From Siphonodentalium dalli (Eukaryota; Mollusca; Scaphopoda; Gadilida; Siphonodentaliidae), in the NCBI GenBank assembly GCA_032622095.1, contig CP136064.1, positions 179,338,011 through 179,402,010 on the forward strand: DNA of 64,000 bases. Direction: 5' to 3'. Below, one piece after another: positions 12,001 through 27,000 of this stretch. The notes beneath the pieces were generated by a model, which saw only the letters and a program-made list of their open reading frames with translations, did no database searches and was not told the DNA's origin. A program made the translations under genes and the position numbers. Each line of letters begins with the position of its first letter. The first letter of the stretch is position 1.

Positions 12001-15000
12001 GTAGGTAAAAACGCTTAAATACTCTATAAGTTATGTAACGCACGTGACGTCACGTACGTTACATTTTAATTTATTGCAACTACACATCAATACTCTGATG
12101 CTTCTACTAGCAGAAGCACTTCAGCTACATGATTTAACATCTACATCTCCATTGTTTACCAGCAGATTGGCTATATACATCAGCTCTAGTGGTTATAGGT
12201 GATTTATGCAATCTCTTGATATCAGTTGTTCCAGACATAGTGAAACAAACATGTTTTGTGATTTATTAAAAAGTTACTTCTTACTGTTCAGTTACCCAGA
12301 GTTCCAGAAACTGCCTAATAGTTGGTTAGCATTTCTCCCAATTCAAATTTCATACAGTATAGCTGTACTACAGCATAACACATACACAATGTAGCAATAT
12401 TTCAGCAGAAAGTGTAGCAATTTCATATAGATCATACATGTCAAATTAACCCTTCAATTCTATGACTGTTATTTCCAGTGCTATTTATTAGGACAGTGGC
12501 CTAAATAATAGGCATTGTATATCAAAGAGCGCTATTATGAAATTAGTTGTCCGTTATTTACATGTTTAAAAATTAAAGGCTGACATTGTGGTGGTCCTGG
12601 TGGAATCAATAAACATTGTTGTATGTGGTTGAATTTTTTCACCAGCGCAACTCCTGACATGAAAGGGTTAAGGAATGAATAAATATAGGATATCTGCACA
12701 ATTTTAGTGAATATGGGAATTATTTTATTGGTGTAATTTCTAAGATTACATACTGTTATAACTTAGCATATTATCTGTAAAGCGGCTCGTGGTATATTTA
12801 TTACTGATATTATTTTTAGATGAACATAGGAAAAGAAATATATACTTCACCGAAATATGCAATACCATTGGCTTAGGATTTAGAAAATTTATGTTTTCAG
12901 CAAGACATTCACAAAAATTGGTTGAAAATTTTCATCTTAAGATTTCTTATGATATCTAAACTATACTTATATACAATGCATAGAAACACATAACATTACA
13001 TATCTAGCTATATTGCCATTGAAAAAGGCAGTGAGGCCGAAAGAGTGTTTCTATCTATTATATCTACACAACTTCCCTTACCCCAGACATGATTCATTTT
13101 ATTATACTTACATTATTTTACATATGGTATAAAAGCAAATAGACACTCTTAAATTAAAAAGTGTGTCTATTTACTGTTATACCATTTGAAAGAATTTGGA
13201 TTTGTCATTCTCTGGATAATCATTTTTTTTATTACAATTTAACATAAATGTGGTAATAAAATAATTTTACAAATAAATGTCTGCATTATAAAGCTATTTT
13301 CATGAAAACATTGTCCATGACTTGGAAGATGTAACGTATGTGACAATTCCGTGTAACATACGTGACAACAAATTAAGAGTTACTGCAGAACAATTTGAAG
13401 CTCTGCAGATAAATTAATTCTTGAAAACAAAAGAAAGTGAGACTGGGTCACTAGTAGTTGATTGGAAATGACATATAGTTGTCAGAAATCACAGAAACAA
13501 TGAATGACACCAATAGTTTGCGAAAAAGTGTGTTTTTGCATGTAACATACGTGACAGACTTCAGTTTTGGCATAACATTTTAAAACACCACCAATCCACT
13601 GATCTGCTATTTTATTACGATTATATACACTGTTGACTATCTGGGCACTTAGACAATGGTTGATATTAGTGTTCAGTTTTCAAACAGTAACTTCTTTTAT
13701 TCTTCAAAATGAGTTCAGTGTAACATACGTGACGCTGAGAATCACCCCAAACCGCGTAGGAAAATAAGAGCTTTATAATTATGTTTGTGAATTACATATA
13801 CATGTATTACAAAAGTTTGGAGTGATTACATGTACATTCATATTCGGACAACCGATCTCAATAACATATAAAGCGATAAAGAATTGTGTAATCTTCGCCA
13901 TTTCAATGTTTGTAAAAATACACATATTTCAGAGTGAAGGTGCAACAAAGCACGTCTCCATACTCACAACCCTGCATGGAGTGGCGCCGTGGTGATATAA
14001 CAGTCTGAGTTATTTATGTGAACTATTTAACTGTACCAGCAACCAATTTTTTTTTCGGAAGTCAGGAGTTTTGGTTTTACTTTCAAGCTCAATTCAATGA
14101 ACCCCATAACTGTTTAAATATCAGAATAATTTCTTGGATCATATACACCCATCTTCATAATAGAACATAACAAACATAATACAGAACTTTATGTTCTACT
14201 CGATGTAAATTTCCGTTGTGATGGTCTTTACTACACACACATATACGAATTTAAAAATGAGCGAAAAATAGTACTGCGTGAATTTAAATACGAATAATAA
14301 GGTAAATGGTATACTTATGAGGTTATTCCGATTGTGTCTAGAAGTGAGAGTCGAGAACACTTTCGGTGCTGATGTAAGGGAGGTACCGGTAGTCTTAGAG
14401 AGATTAACATACTGTCTACACTCCTATATATTCCATAATATCCTTTTCAAGGTGTGGGTCCCAGACTGTTGCAAATATTCCAGACCTTGCCTGATCTAAG
14501 ACTGCCACATTTCAACCTGATTCCGATGCACTGCTTTTTAAAATTCATGATGCAATGCATCGTAATAGAAAGGTGCGGTGCGATGTAAAAACAATTCATA
14601 TATGCAGAGTTATCAAGTCAGAGATCAAACTCTTCCACTCAAAACTTCGCATCTGGGCATATCTGGGGATTGTTTTGTTTTTTTATTCACGTTACAATTG
14701 ACATGTAAAACACATCTATATAGCTAAATATATACTATATACTATGTTTATATTAAGCAGCAATAATTTTAGATGGAATTTTCAAATAATAATTTACTTT
14801 ATTAAAATACAATGTCTACATGTATTTATGGTTGCAGATGAATCTCAGGAATAATTCTGTTCTGGTCTGAGTCGCACGGCCAGGTGAAAATGCGATGTCA
14901 ACATGATGGCATGGAAGTTGTCTAGACTTTTGCCAGCAACGCCAATAGTATCAATCTTGTCATGTACAGTATTGCGTAACATTGTGTCGCGGTGCCATGA

Positions 15001-18000
15001 GCCACGGGAGATAGCATTTTGGTGTCCCTTCTTGGAACTCAGATCGCTCTGGTGCATATTCTGATGCATATTCTTGGTATATTGTCAGATATAAAACTAG
15101 TTTTCTGTCAGAAACTTCAGCAGCTGGATACAAAGGTATTGAGAATACCAACTTTTATCTTGTTTTTAGAATATGCTACATTATATATGGATTTGAGAAA
15201 AAAATAATTCCTACCTGGATTTTTTTACTCAAGAAATCAGAACCAGACAAGTTTGGTTTTTTTGGCCTAAGCTATGGTATTATAGTCTACTTCTAATACA
15301 TGGCTATGCATTTTGGTCATTTAAGTTGCTGTAGGTCTTGTAATTTACCGTACTTCAATGAAATATGGCTTTTTGCCATTCATCGGAAAGCTCTAGCCGA
15401 GAGCTTTCCATGAATGGCAACAAGCCATATTTCCAACTAAATCCTGAAAAGTTACCAATAATTCTGCTGTGGTTAAGAAGTCGATTAATTAGAGCATTAC
15501 TGTAGGTTATTTATTCTTATTTTATGCGATTGGAGCAAGAGTACTTGAAATAAAAGAAAGTAAAGTCCCGATTTCAGTTCACCACACCAGGAAGTTTCTG
15601 TTATTATTGGCAAATACTGGGTCAGAAATTGGGAAGAACTTGTCGATTTCCCATTGGGAAAGGGCTTATTTTCAGCCCCTGCCACTGCTTAAACAAGTCC
15701 CTGTTCCTTTACTAAATGGATTAACCCATCATATAAAAGTATACATTGGAATGTCTATAATTCATCTGGAGGGATGATCAGGAAATATTAGAAGATACAT
15801 GTAGACAGATGAAGAGATACTTTACCAGTGAAGAAGATTCAGAAGTTTAACCCTTTGTATACTAAAACAATGTTCAATTAAGAATATGGATACTTCCCAG
15901 AAGATGAGGCCTAATTAGAATGAGGTTACCAGAGGGGGAATTTGGTAATGCTAGCCCAACGTGTGGGACATCGCCACTAAATACACCCTCTGGGAGCTCA
16001 TTTTGCAAATGTCAGACACACTAAATTCAGGATTGACTAGTAAGCAATATATATTTATGCAATCACTCTGAGTCTTATATTACAGCAAATCTTGCTAGAA
16101 CATTGATAAAAAACTTGAAAAAACCATGGTATAATTACATGTATGATGCACAGGAAAAACAGAATCAAACGGATGTAATGTAACAAGTTTGGCAAACATC
16201 AATGCAAAGACACAAGTAGTTTCTGAAATTTTTTTTAATAATAAGTTTAGTAATTGGGCAATTACTTGCAGGTAGCAGAAGCACCCAGAAAGAAAATGAG
16301 CCATAATTGAATCATTATTAACTCATTAAAACATAAACAATTTTCAATTAGTCTCTAAATATAGTTCACTGACCCAGAATCTGTGCATGTGATGACTAGG
16401 GAGGTACACATGCAATGATTGTGGCTAACTATTAGTAAGCTCTTAGCTTTGCCTGATACATATATTAAACCTTTCTATACTAAATACTCATCGATGAGTA
16501 GTTCCCTTAGGAAATGTTCAGATAATAAGTTCAACAAAATGACCATAGTTTGTTGAACTTATTATCTGAACATTTCCCACAAATCATATAAATCCTTCTG
16601 CACTTGTATTGAGATACATTTTCGTCTGTCTGTCGACTGTTTTTATTACATGAACATCCCCCAAATGAATAAATGACCATCCCAATGTATACCTTTAAAA
16701 CTTAATGGGAGAATCCATATTGTATAGAAAGGGTTAACCAATAAAATTCTGAATTTCAATAAATTTAATTGTGGCAAGACAAGGAAACTAACTTTGCAGG
16801 GATTTTTAATAATATTTTTCCTTCTTTTTATGAATATTTTCACATGCTATGTTTGTGGCTAACTATTACTATTAAAGTTCTATTATTTATAGCTTTGCAT
16901 GATACGTACAATAACCTATCAAATTTGGAATTTCCAAAAATTTATTTTTGAGAGACAATGAAAATAGCTTTATAGAGATTTTTTAGGCAACAACAGGGTC
17001 CGAAAATGGGTCCCAATGGGGGGAAAGTCCAATTCACAGAAAGTCTCTTGTTTTGTGAATAAAATACAGGAATTCTCCTTCTTTTTGTGCATATTTTCAA
17101 GGACTTCTCTATTCGCATAAAATAGAAATCAACAATCGTAAGAAATAAATTAAACTGTTTAATTACACCGAGTTACACAATAAAAATACTTGTTTCTAAA
17201 TTGTCCATATATTATATATATTATAAGTCTACATGGTGAATTTTTTTCCAAATGGAAAGGACCTGATATCCTTTAACAAACGGGTCAACAAAATCCATGC
17301 TTTGATTCCAACTTGACCTAAATACATTGTTAATACACAACCTAGTTTTATTTGATTCAATTGAATTATTTGATTAGACTTGAGTTGCAATAGAGACAAT
17401 ATGGCCACAAGAAAAATTCACTTTCATAAATCCAGAATAAAATGAAAGTGCCATTACACTGTACTGACTGTAGCTCAACTTTGAGAAGGGATAAGGTGAT
17501 ACATTACAGTCAATGAAGCGATAAGGAATGTGGAAAGTATGGTAATACCAGATGTCAACCCGAAGAGCCATATGAAGTTTGGGATCAATTGGATGAAAAC
17601 TGTTGGAAGTAGTGATCCAAACAGATCCAAAGAGTAAAAGATCCATGTTTTTAACTGAATATCGTTCAAATTTGATAGCTCCCATCTAGAAGTGATCCTG
17701 AACATACCTCTAAATTTTTAAAACTTTGATTCAAATGTGAAATCCAAGATGGCCGCTTGTTTTCAACTAAATTCGAAAAAATTTGATGGCTCTAATCTAG
17801 AGGTCCCCAGAAGATCCATATGAAGTTTTGTGATGATTGGATGAGGGATGTGGTCTGTAGGGTGTGACAAAGATTGGGCAGAGCATAGCATGTCTAAACA
17901 GTCGTAACTGATTGAGAAATGAAAATATGTACTTACGAATTCGGGGATCATACCAGCTCGTTTGCTTTTCCGCATGATTAATGTAGTAGACCTCCCCTTC

Positions 18001-21000
18001 TAGTGTGACAGCTTGTTCCCATCCAGGTGGAAATGGCAAGTTCTGTATATTTTGTAATGATATGTTGCTTTCCAATTGTGAAAGTGTTTTCCTGGGATCA
18101 ATCCATGTTGTTGTTTGTGAGTTGTGGCTACAAAAAAAAATAACAAATCAGTATTCAGTAAGAATTATTTATTGAATATTCATGGCTTTATTTTTGCAAA
18201 ATACAGTTAAGAATATATAAATATGTACAGTAATGCCCTAAATAATTGACTCCTTAACCACAGCGGAATTATGGGTAACTTTTCAGGATTTAGTCGGAAA
18301 TATGGCTTGTTGCCATTCATCGGAAAGCTCTCAGTTTCGATGTGGTTAAGGAGTCGATTATTTAGGGCATTACTGTACAATAAAAGAACTGGTCATTAAA
18401 GACAGATTACCAGGTCTTTCAATTAGTGTAATTTGGGCACATCAATGCAGAGGATCAAATTTCAAAATAAAGATTATAAAACTTGAAATCCTTGTATTCT
18501 ATTTCGGAGAATTATCAATTCCCAGATAATTTTTCATTTAAATCAATATGGGATTCGACCTTTCATTGTTTCTCAGTACTAGGTATATAAACATAGCTAT
18601 GCAATGGCAAAAATTCCATTCTCATGTTTATATTGGGCATGTTTCCGTATTTTGCACACCGAATTTATCATCTTGAATTTGGGGAGATATAAAGGCCTGC
18701 CGATTAGATTGACAATGTTCCAGATGATGATGTGAACTCAAAAGAAAATGGTCTTGTAATGAGATATCATCTATCTAATAAAAAAATATTTTCAATTTAA
18801 TAAAAAAAGATAGTATGAACCAACATCAATAATTAGAATTCTGACAGCTGCATGTACAGTCGCCATGTTCTGCAATAAACATGGAACGACACAGTGGCAT
18901 GAATTAAACTATTTATTGTCCCCGTTTGTCATGCCACAAGGTACTATCGGGAACCTACATGTATATATGCCTGGACGACCGACAGACAGACAAAGTCAAT
19001 CCAATAGACTGCTCATTTTCCTTCAAAAGTGTGGCATATAAAAACGATGAACATTAAATTATATTTTATGTTATTGTAAATGGTGGTCTGAAACAAGCCT
19101 GAGTTTAGTGTGCCTGTTATTTGCAGAATGAGGTCCCCAGTGGGTGAAATTAGTGACGCTGTCCCACATAGAGGGCTAGCATCACTAAATTCACCCTCTG
19201 GGGACCTCATTCTGCTTAGGCCTCGTCTTCTCTGGAATGTTTCTTTATTATAAAATTTCTATAGAAACTTCTTCACATAGATTCTATTTCTTATTTATTT
19301 TAGTTTCTCTATATCCCCAAATTGGCAGACGACACATTGCATAATCGAGGTTCCCAATGGGTGTACAGCACAATATTCACACTTTGGGAAGTTCAATCTG
19401 AATCTATGTCTCTCATAGCAGATGAGGCCATGTAGAATGAGGTCCCCAGAGGGTGAATTTGGTGATGCTAACCCGCTATGCAGGGATAGCATTACTAAAT
19501 TCACCCTCTGGGGACCTTTAATATGCTGCAAATGACAGGCACACTAAACTCAGACTTGGTCTGAAGCCCTGAATGTATCTTTAAAATAGCATCAGTACCT
19601 AATTACGCATAAACTAAAAATGTAAACTCAATCGAAAACAATACAAAAACATATGGGTATTATGTGTCTACATACATGTTGATATGGGTAATACCGGTAC
19701 CGTACATGGATCTACCAGTACATGTACTTGCAATGTGACGCAATAGAATGCATTAACTAATTTCTCTGAATAACAATTGTATACTAGCGCTATGTATTTC
19801 CAGGAAGTTAAAATGTGATATCATCAGTTGATTGACAAGCAAAGTTATCTGAGTCACATGGGAAATAACATTTGGTGAGAACATTCTAAAACATTTTGAT
19901 TTGTTGATAAATACCAGATGAGGACACATTAAAGCACACATTTGGCACCCCTCTGACAGTCAATGACCTTGTCATTAGGAGGGAGGCTAAAACTAACTAC
20001 TGGTAGAATGATACATGTATAATATTGGTGACATTGTCACAATGGTGTAAACTCCCCGAATAGGGAGATAATAACAGGCCATTGGAGATAAGATTTAATC
20101 AAACAAACCATAAAACAATGGTGTCTGTCATAACATAATATACATGTATATACAGTATACATCTGAGAAGTAATCAGATATTTGGTGACAATAAATTGAC
20201 TATAATACATGTAGGTGAAACATCTGTTGGAGGTTGAAAGCTGACAATCTGTTTCATTTATTTGAAGTTTCAAAATTCAGTTTGTCTTCCCATTCATTCA
20301 TTTGTTAGACTGTTCAGCCAATCAGCTAAAGAAACAACCTTAGGCCATTTGTAAGAGATTATTAGCTGAACATTCCTACAAATGAATGGGAATCCATAAG
20401 ATGCTATTCTGCCTGTCATCTGCTTTACTACTTAAATATTGTTGCAAGAGACCATTCAAATTTATGCTTTGAGAACTACATGTAAATTGAAATATCCATT
20501 CAGATGTAAATGGGTTAACCCTTTCTTTACTAAATACTCATTGACGAGTAGTTCCCTTAATTAAGAAATTTTCAAATAAGCAGTTCAACAAACAGCCGTT
20601 TGTTGAGTTGGCTGTTTGTTGAACTCATTATTCGAACTTTTCCCACAAATGAATCTGAAACATTCTGCACTTCTGTACAGTAATTCCCCAAATAATCGAC
20701 TCCTTAACCACAACAGAATTATGGGTATAAACCTTTCAGGATTTTGTCAGAAATATGGCTTGTTGCCATTCATCGGAAAGCTCTCACTGGGAGCTTTCCG
20801 ATGAATGACAACAAGCCATATTTCCGACTAAATCCTGAAAAATTACCCATAATTCTGCTGTGGTTAAGAAGTCGATTATTTAGGGCATTACGGTAGTTAT
20901 CCCTTAGGAAATGTTTAGAGAATATGGTCGTTTGTTCAACTTATTATCAGAACATTTCCCTCCAATAAATTCCCTCCTTCTGTACTTTTATTATCTGTCA

Positions 21001-24000
21001 TCTGCTTTTTGTTTTCCTGACAACCCCATCAGATGAATAATAGACCATTCCAATGTACACTTTAATAAGTGAGTGGGAAAATCCATTTAGTATAGAAAGG
21101 GTTAAATCCTTCTCACACAGATAGGTAGAGAGTCTCTCACATCAGCATGGGGACCTGGCTTATAGGAGGCAATCAGCACTAAACAACAACCTATTATTGA
21201 TACCAGCAAGTACCTGGCAAGGGCCCATATAAATAATGATTCTTGGCAAAATAAACTGGGCACCTGGTCTGTTTAGCCTACCCTAGTTCATAGCACAATA
21301 GTATTGGAAAGACAAACAGCTTCAGTGACCACCATGTAACAAACTCTGCATTTGGCACGCTACCAAAAAATCGGAGACAAACCGTCTGGTGCAGCAAAGT
21401 TCGCAACTATCTGCTTCACATTTAGACAGCATGAACTATTTTTGCAAGAGTTACTTAAATTACAACTGGGAGAAAAATCACTGGGCTGTTTCATGTGAAC
21501 ATAAAATGATAAGAAGTGATGTCATATAGAATTACTCAAATGCAATTAGAAGGTGCAGAGGGTGGGAGGATATGGCAGATTAGCTGTGCATGACTGACAT
21601 GAAAGTGTGTTCATGCAGTTTACAAGCCCCTGTAAGCTACATGCATATCAGAGTTACACACCAACACTGGTATCATGTTGTTTTCTCCAGGTATATAATG
21701 TACCTGTTAACACCATTCAATATACCTCTATAAACAAGCTACACAGGACTACTCAATGGCACAGTGCCAAAACACATGTGTGTACCAGTGACTGCCTTCC
21801 TGCTAAAGAGAGGTGCTCATCTTTCTGTTAAAACTTCCCACACATTAACTGTTAGCTGTGTTTTTTCTTCTGTGAGTGGATCAAGCCTTGTTATTTATCA
21901 ATATTTTTCTTGATGTTAACTTTGAGAATTGAAGAGCAACTCTCAAAAGGGGATGTCAATGAAACTGAAGCTCAAGTACTAGTATATGCAGATAATGTAA
22001 ATGACCCATTTTTTAAATGTTTGATCTCATTCATTATCACTTGAGATATCTGGAAAAAACATTTTCTCATGTGACAGACAAATTTATTTTCATCTGGTCT
22101 TTAATATTCCTTATCACCCAAAACATGCTGAAACTTGAAAGCATCTTTCTGCATATTCTGAAACCTAGAATTGATCTAATTTGTTTCACCCAAAACATGG
22201 TGAAAAGTATCTTTCTGTATGTTCTGAACCCCAGTAGTTTAGTTTAGTCAATCTTGGTGGTGGGTGGGGGAGATACATGTACATGTATACTCAGGTCTGA
22301 AGTCTGCCTCTCACCAAACTGACCTGTCCAAAATGTTATTTATATCTTGTTTGTTATATAACTTGAAACATGTAGAGAAACATTTTCTCAACAGTTCTGA
22401 TCAAACTACATGTATGAAGGTTTAAACAATTTATATTTTATGCAGGCCTGATCCAAGGAAGGGGTCTGTCAGGAAAACCTGAATACAAATAACATAACAA
22501 TACTGACCAATTAACCAAGTCTGCAAATAAGATACAGTAATGCTCTAATTAATCGACTCCTTAACCATAGCAGAATTATGGGTAACTTTTCAGGATTTAG
22601 TCGGAAATATGGCTTGTTGCCATTCATCGGAAAGCTCTCGCCGAGAGCTTTCCGATGAATGGCAACAAGCCATATTTCTGACTAAATCCTGAAAAGTTAG
22701 CCATAATTCTGCTGTGGTTAAGAAGTCGATTACTTAGAGCATTACTGTAAACACTTTAGGCCAAAAAGAAGAAGACAGGTCTGTGTTCCTGGTGACCCAC
22801 CTGCCCCTATTCTGGAGCCCCCGACCATTTTCATTTTATTGATTTTGCAAAATTAGTACGCGTCCCATTTTATTTTCCATATAAACCGATTCATTTCCAT
22901 GTAAAACAGACACACCGCATATGGTGTTAAACCAGAAATTATACCATACATGTACCGTACTTCAATTACATAGGTCACAGTCGAATCAAACTTCCGGTCG
23001 TGTTTGTGGTGTCAGGGAACTAAATGAAAGTGTCAATGACACTGTAGCTCAACTTGGAAAGGGAATAATTTCATGTGTTGCAGTCAATGGAGTGATTAGG
23101 AATGTGGAAAGTTGAAAGGTCTACGGTAGTTATGCAAAGAGTAAAATCCAAGATGGCCACTGGCAGCCATGTTTTTTGGCCGAATGACCCCAAAATGACT
23201 CGTTCCCATTTACATGTCAATGTTAACATCCATGAAAAATTTCATGATGATCCGACAAAAGATACAACCTGTAGCCTTTGACAAAGGATTTAGTCATACA
23301 AAGAGTAAAATCCAATATGGCTTCCAGCGGCCATGTTTTATGGCCGATTGACCCCAGATTGACTCATTCCCATCTACATGTCAATATAAATTTTCACGAC
23401 AAATTTCATGATGATCAAACTGGCAGCCATGTTTTTTTGCCAAATGACCCCAAAATGACTCGTTCCCATCTACATGACAATGTCAACAGCCATGACAAAT
23501 TTCATAAAGATCCGACCAAAGGTACAACCTGTAGCCTATGCCAAAGGATTTAGTCATGCAAAGAGTAAAATACAAGATGGCTGCTGGCGGCCATGTTTTT
23601 TGGCCGAATTACCCCAAAATGACTCGTTCCCATCTACATGTCAATATTAACATCCATGACAAATTTCATGATGATCAGACACACTGTACAACCTGTAGCC
23701 CGTGCTAATGGATTGAATTTTGAAATCCAAGATGGCCGCCAGTGGCCATGTTTTTTTGCCGAATGACCCCAAAATGACTCGTTCCCATCTACATGTCAAT
23801 GTCGACAGCCATGACAAATTTCATAATGATCAGACCAAAGGTATGACCTGTAGCCCATGCTAAAGGAAATTGTTGACGAGTCACACACGCATACATGCAC
23901 ACACACACACAGACGGCGGATACCAAGCCATGGCAATAGCTCAAACTTTACAAAGTAAAGTTGAGCTAAAAATGTACCCTGGTGGTGTTTTAAAAGGAGA

Positions 24001-27000
24001 AGACTGATGGACACTCCATATATGACGGAAGTAATTTTCAGTTTTGCACATGCGCTATATTGTTCTTACACTCTGTGGTAAATATATCGGTAGACAGAAT
24101 TTGTTCTTAACTTCACCAATCATAAATATCCTGTGTATACATGTAGTTTGTTACTGTCAAGTACATTTACATGTATGTATGCTTTGTAATGTGTAAAACA
24201 AAAGCTAAAAATATTACAGAACCTGCTTTTGTTTACATAATAAAGCATACAAACTTGACAATAACATACTATTTATGCGATATTTATGATTGGCATCAGA
24301 ACAAAATATGTCTATATTTTAATATTCTTTCTGGTTATGGCAGTTTTAACATGTGTGACCATTTTAACAGCATACCCACCGTGAAGGCCATCCATTCCAT
24401 TTAATAGAACATAAATTAAACTAAATTCTAATAATATCTACATGTACCTAGTTTCATTAGAAACAAGGAGAAGCAGTCTGGGGGTATTCATATTTACCTG
24501 TATTTGGAGCAAAGTTGAAAATAAAATGAAAAAATAAATTAAAATGAAAAGTCAAATGTGAATGTGAACGTTAATCCTCCCCGAATGCCTACATGTACAT
24601 GTACGCCGGTGACTCATCTTTATATATAAAAATACAAGCAACATGTAACTAAGGCGTTGCATTTATAGCAAGAATAATAATATACACATGTACATGTAAT
24701 CACAGGCAAAAAATACCACAAGCATATACCGTTACGCAAAAATTCACTCTTGAATTCGGGGCTAATTAAAAATATAATGAAGTAAAGTGTAACATTAGCA
24801 TAAATAATCATAGGCAAATAATACCATAACTTGGCACAAGCATACACGTATACAGATATGCAAAAATTCACTCTTGAATAAAGTCAGAGTACCAGTAGGA
24901 TAGATCTGATGTTACCGTAGTAGCACTGTTTCATCTCAAGCCTCAGCATGATCATGTCGAAGCTATATGTCACAGGTGTGGCCAAACTTCTTAACACTCA
25001 ATTAAATTTTGTCACATGTGGGTGAGCTCACTCCGCTCTTGAAGCGAATTATTGTCAGTATTTATTTTTTGTTATTATTTTATGTACGGTATGTATAGGA
25101 ACTGGTGTTACCAGTACATTGACAGAACAACATTGGCGTGAATGTTATCGCACAATATTGTTGTGGTGCAATGTTACGCGAGCAATGAGGCTCGGAGAGT
25201 AGCTTGTGGCATAATGAAGGACTGCGATGATTCTGATCATGAAGTCACTTCATTTACACACAATGTGGTTATGTGTTTATTACACACCAACCATCAATAA
25301 TATTTAGTATCAACTAATTGTTTGTTTGATTTCCATGCTAGTCAGTCATCTGGATAAAAAAAAATGAAATTTAATTATTGTTGTAGCACCCATTGAATTT
25401 CCGTGCATGACGTCATTTATGTCACTCAATCTATCGGGATCGCTCTATAGTACATTAGGGTGAAATTACAAGTACCACAAAGGCTGAAGTAACAACCAAA
25501 ATATAGCAATACAGTAATGCCTTAAATAATCGGAAATTTATGAGAGCTTTCCGATAAATGGCAACAAGCCATATTACCGAGTTTGGTGACAGTCGGATGA
25601 GGGATGTGGCCTGTAGAGTGTGCCAATGGATTTAGTGATGCAAAGAGTAAAATCCAAGATGGCTACCAGCTGCCATGTTTTTCATAGAAAATTATTCAAA
25701 TTTGATAGCTCTCATCCAGAGGTGATCCAAAAGAGGCCTGTAAATTTTCGAAACATTTCACCAATAATTGTGGACTGATTGGTGTGATGATGGATTCAAA
25801 TGTGAAATCCAATATGGCCACTGGCGCCCATGTTTTTAAACATATTTAAAATAATGGTAAGGTCCGATCTAAAGGTCACTCCGAGGATCCATATGAGGTT
25901 TGGTGACAATCGGGTGAGGGATATGGCCAGTAGGGTAAGCCAAAGGAAATTGTTGATCAAAGCACACACAGGTAGACACACACATATTGACGACCAACCC
26001 ATTGCTATAATGTGTGGAAAGCTTCATTGAAAGTGGCACACACCATTTATGGTTTTCGTGATGGATTGCAATTGAAACCTCAATCTTATGACAGAATTCT
26101 TACTCCCTAATTATTAGAGTAATCTTTCGATCTATTATCTTGATTCTGGAATTCTTAAAATCTGTCTGTATCCATGTATGGAATTCACCATGCGAAATCC
26201 ATATTAAACCCTGTGAGGACATATTTTACAAAATAGTTGGGGCAAAGCATGCCACTCTACCAATATCAGTTTGGTTTATAGGGCTGCAATGATGCAGACC
26301 TTCACGATGCGATGCAAATCGTGAATTTACTATCATGATGCGATGTGCATTGCAATGCAAATTTTTGGCATCTGACTGCTTTGAAAACTAGATGAACCAC
26401 ATAATCATTTTTAGTATGTATATTCTCATCAGTCTTCACCTCAGCATATTCCTCTGACTATTGATAACTCTGCATACATGAATTGTTTTTGTATAGCACC
26501 GCACCCTCCTGATACGATGCATTGCATCGTGAACTTTAAAATGCTATGCATCGGAATCACGATGAATCGTTGCAGCCCTACTGGTTTATTCATTCAAGAC
26601 CCCTTCTCCACTTAGGAGATAAACGTACTCTGTTGAGTTGTACATTCTGGAATTCGAGCATGAAAACAGTTTGTAAACGAGACGGCTTGCCGGCGAGTTC
26701 ACAAACTGTTTTCATGCTCGATTCCCAGAATGTACAACGAAACAGGGTACGTTTATCTCCATTGTAATTCAATCTAGCAAGGAATTTGCACAAAAACTGT
26801 ATTTAACAAGACAGCCAATGACTGTGGGTCGCTCACCAGACTGTAAAGACTGAGAAGACGGGGACTCTAAAGACTACAAGAGTCAGTACTTGACATAGCT
26901 GTAAGTTCTCAGATGAGCAGGGCTCTTCACCTTGAAATTTTTAATTGCACACCACTGACAAATCTCCAACCTCTTACCTTTTAAAGAAGACAACCATACC

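Larger units (their letters stand above)
11432..14284. repeat. Outer inverted repeat pair around element L
   Basis: TTAAATTTGCGCAGTACTAT at 11432 faces its near-exact inverse near 14259-14284 (about 27 bp, two mismatches). A smaller palindrome, 11447-11503, sits at the left end. This may be the TIR pair of an older element into which L inserted. Confidence 0.6.
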
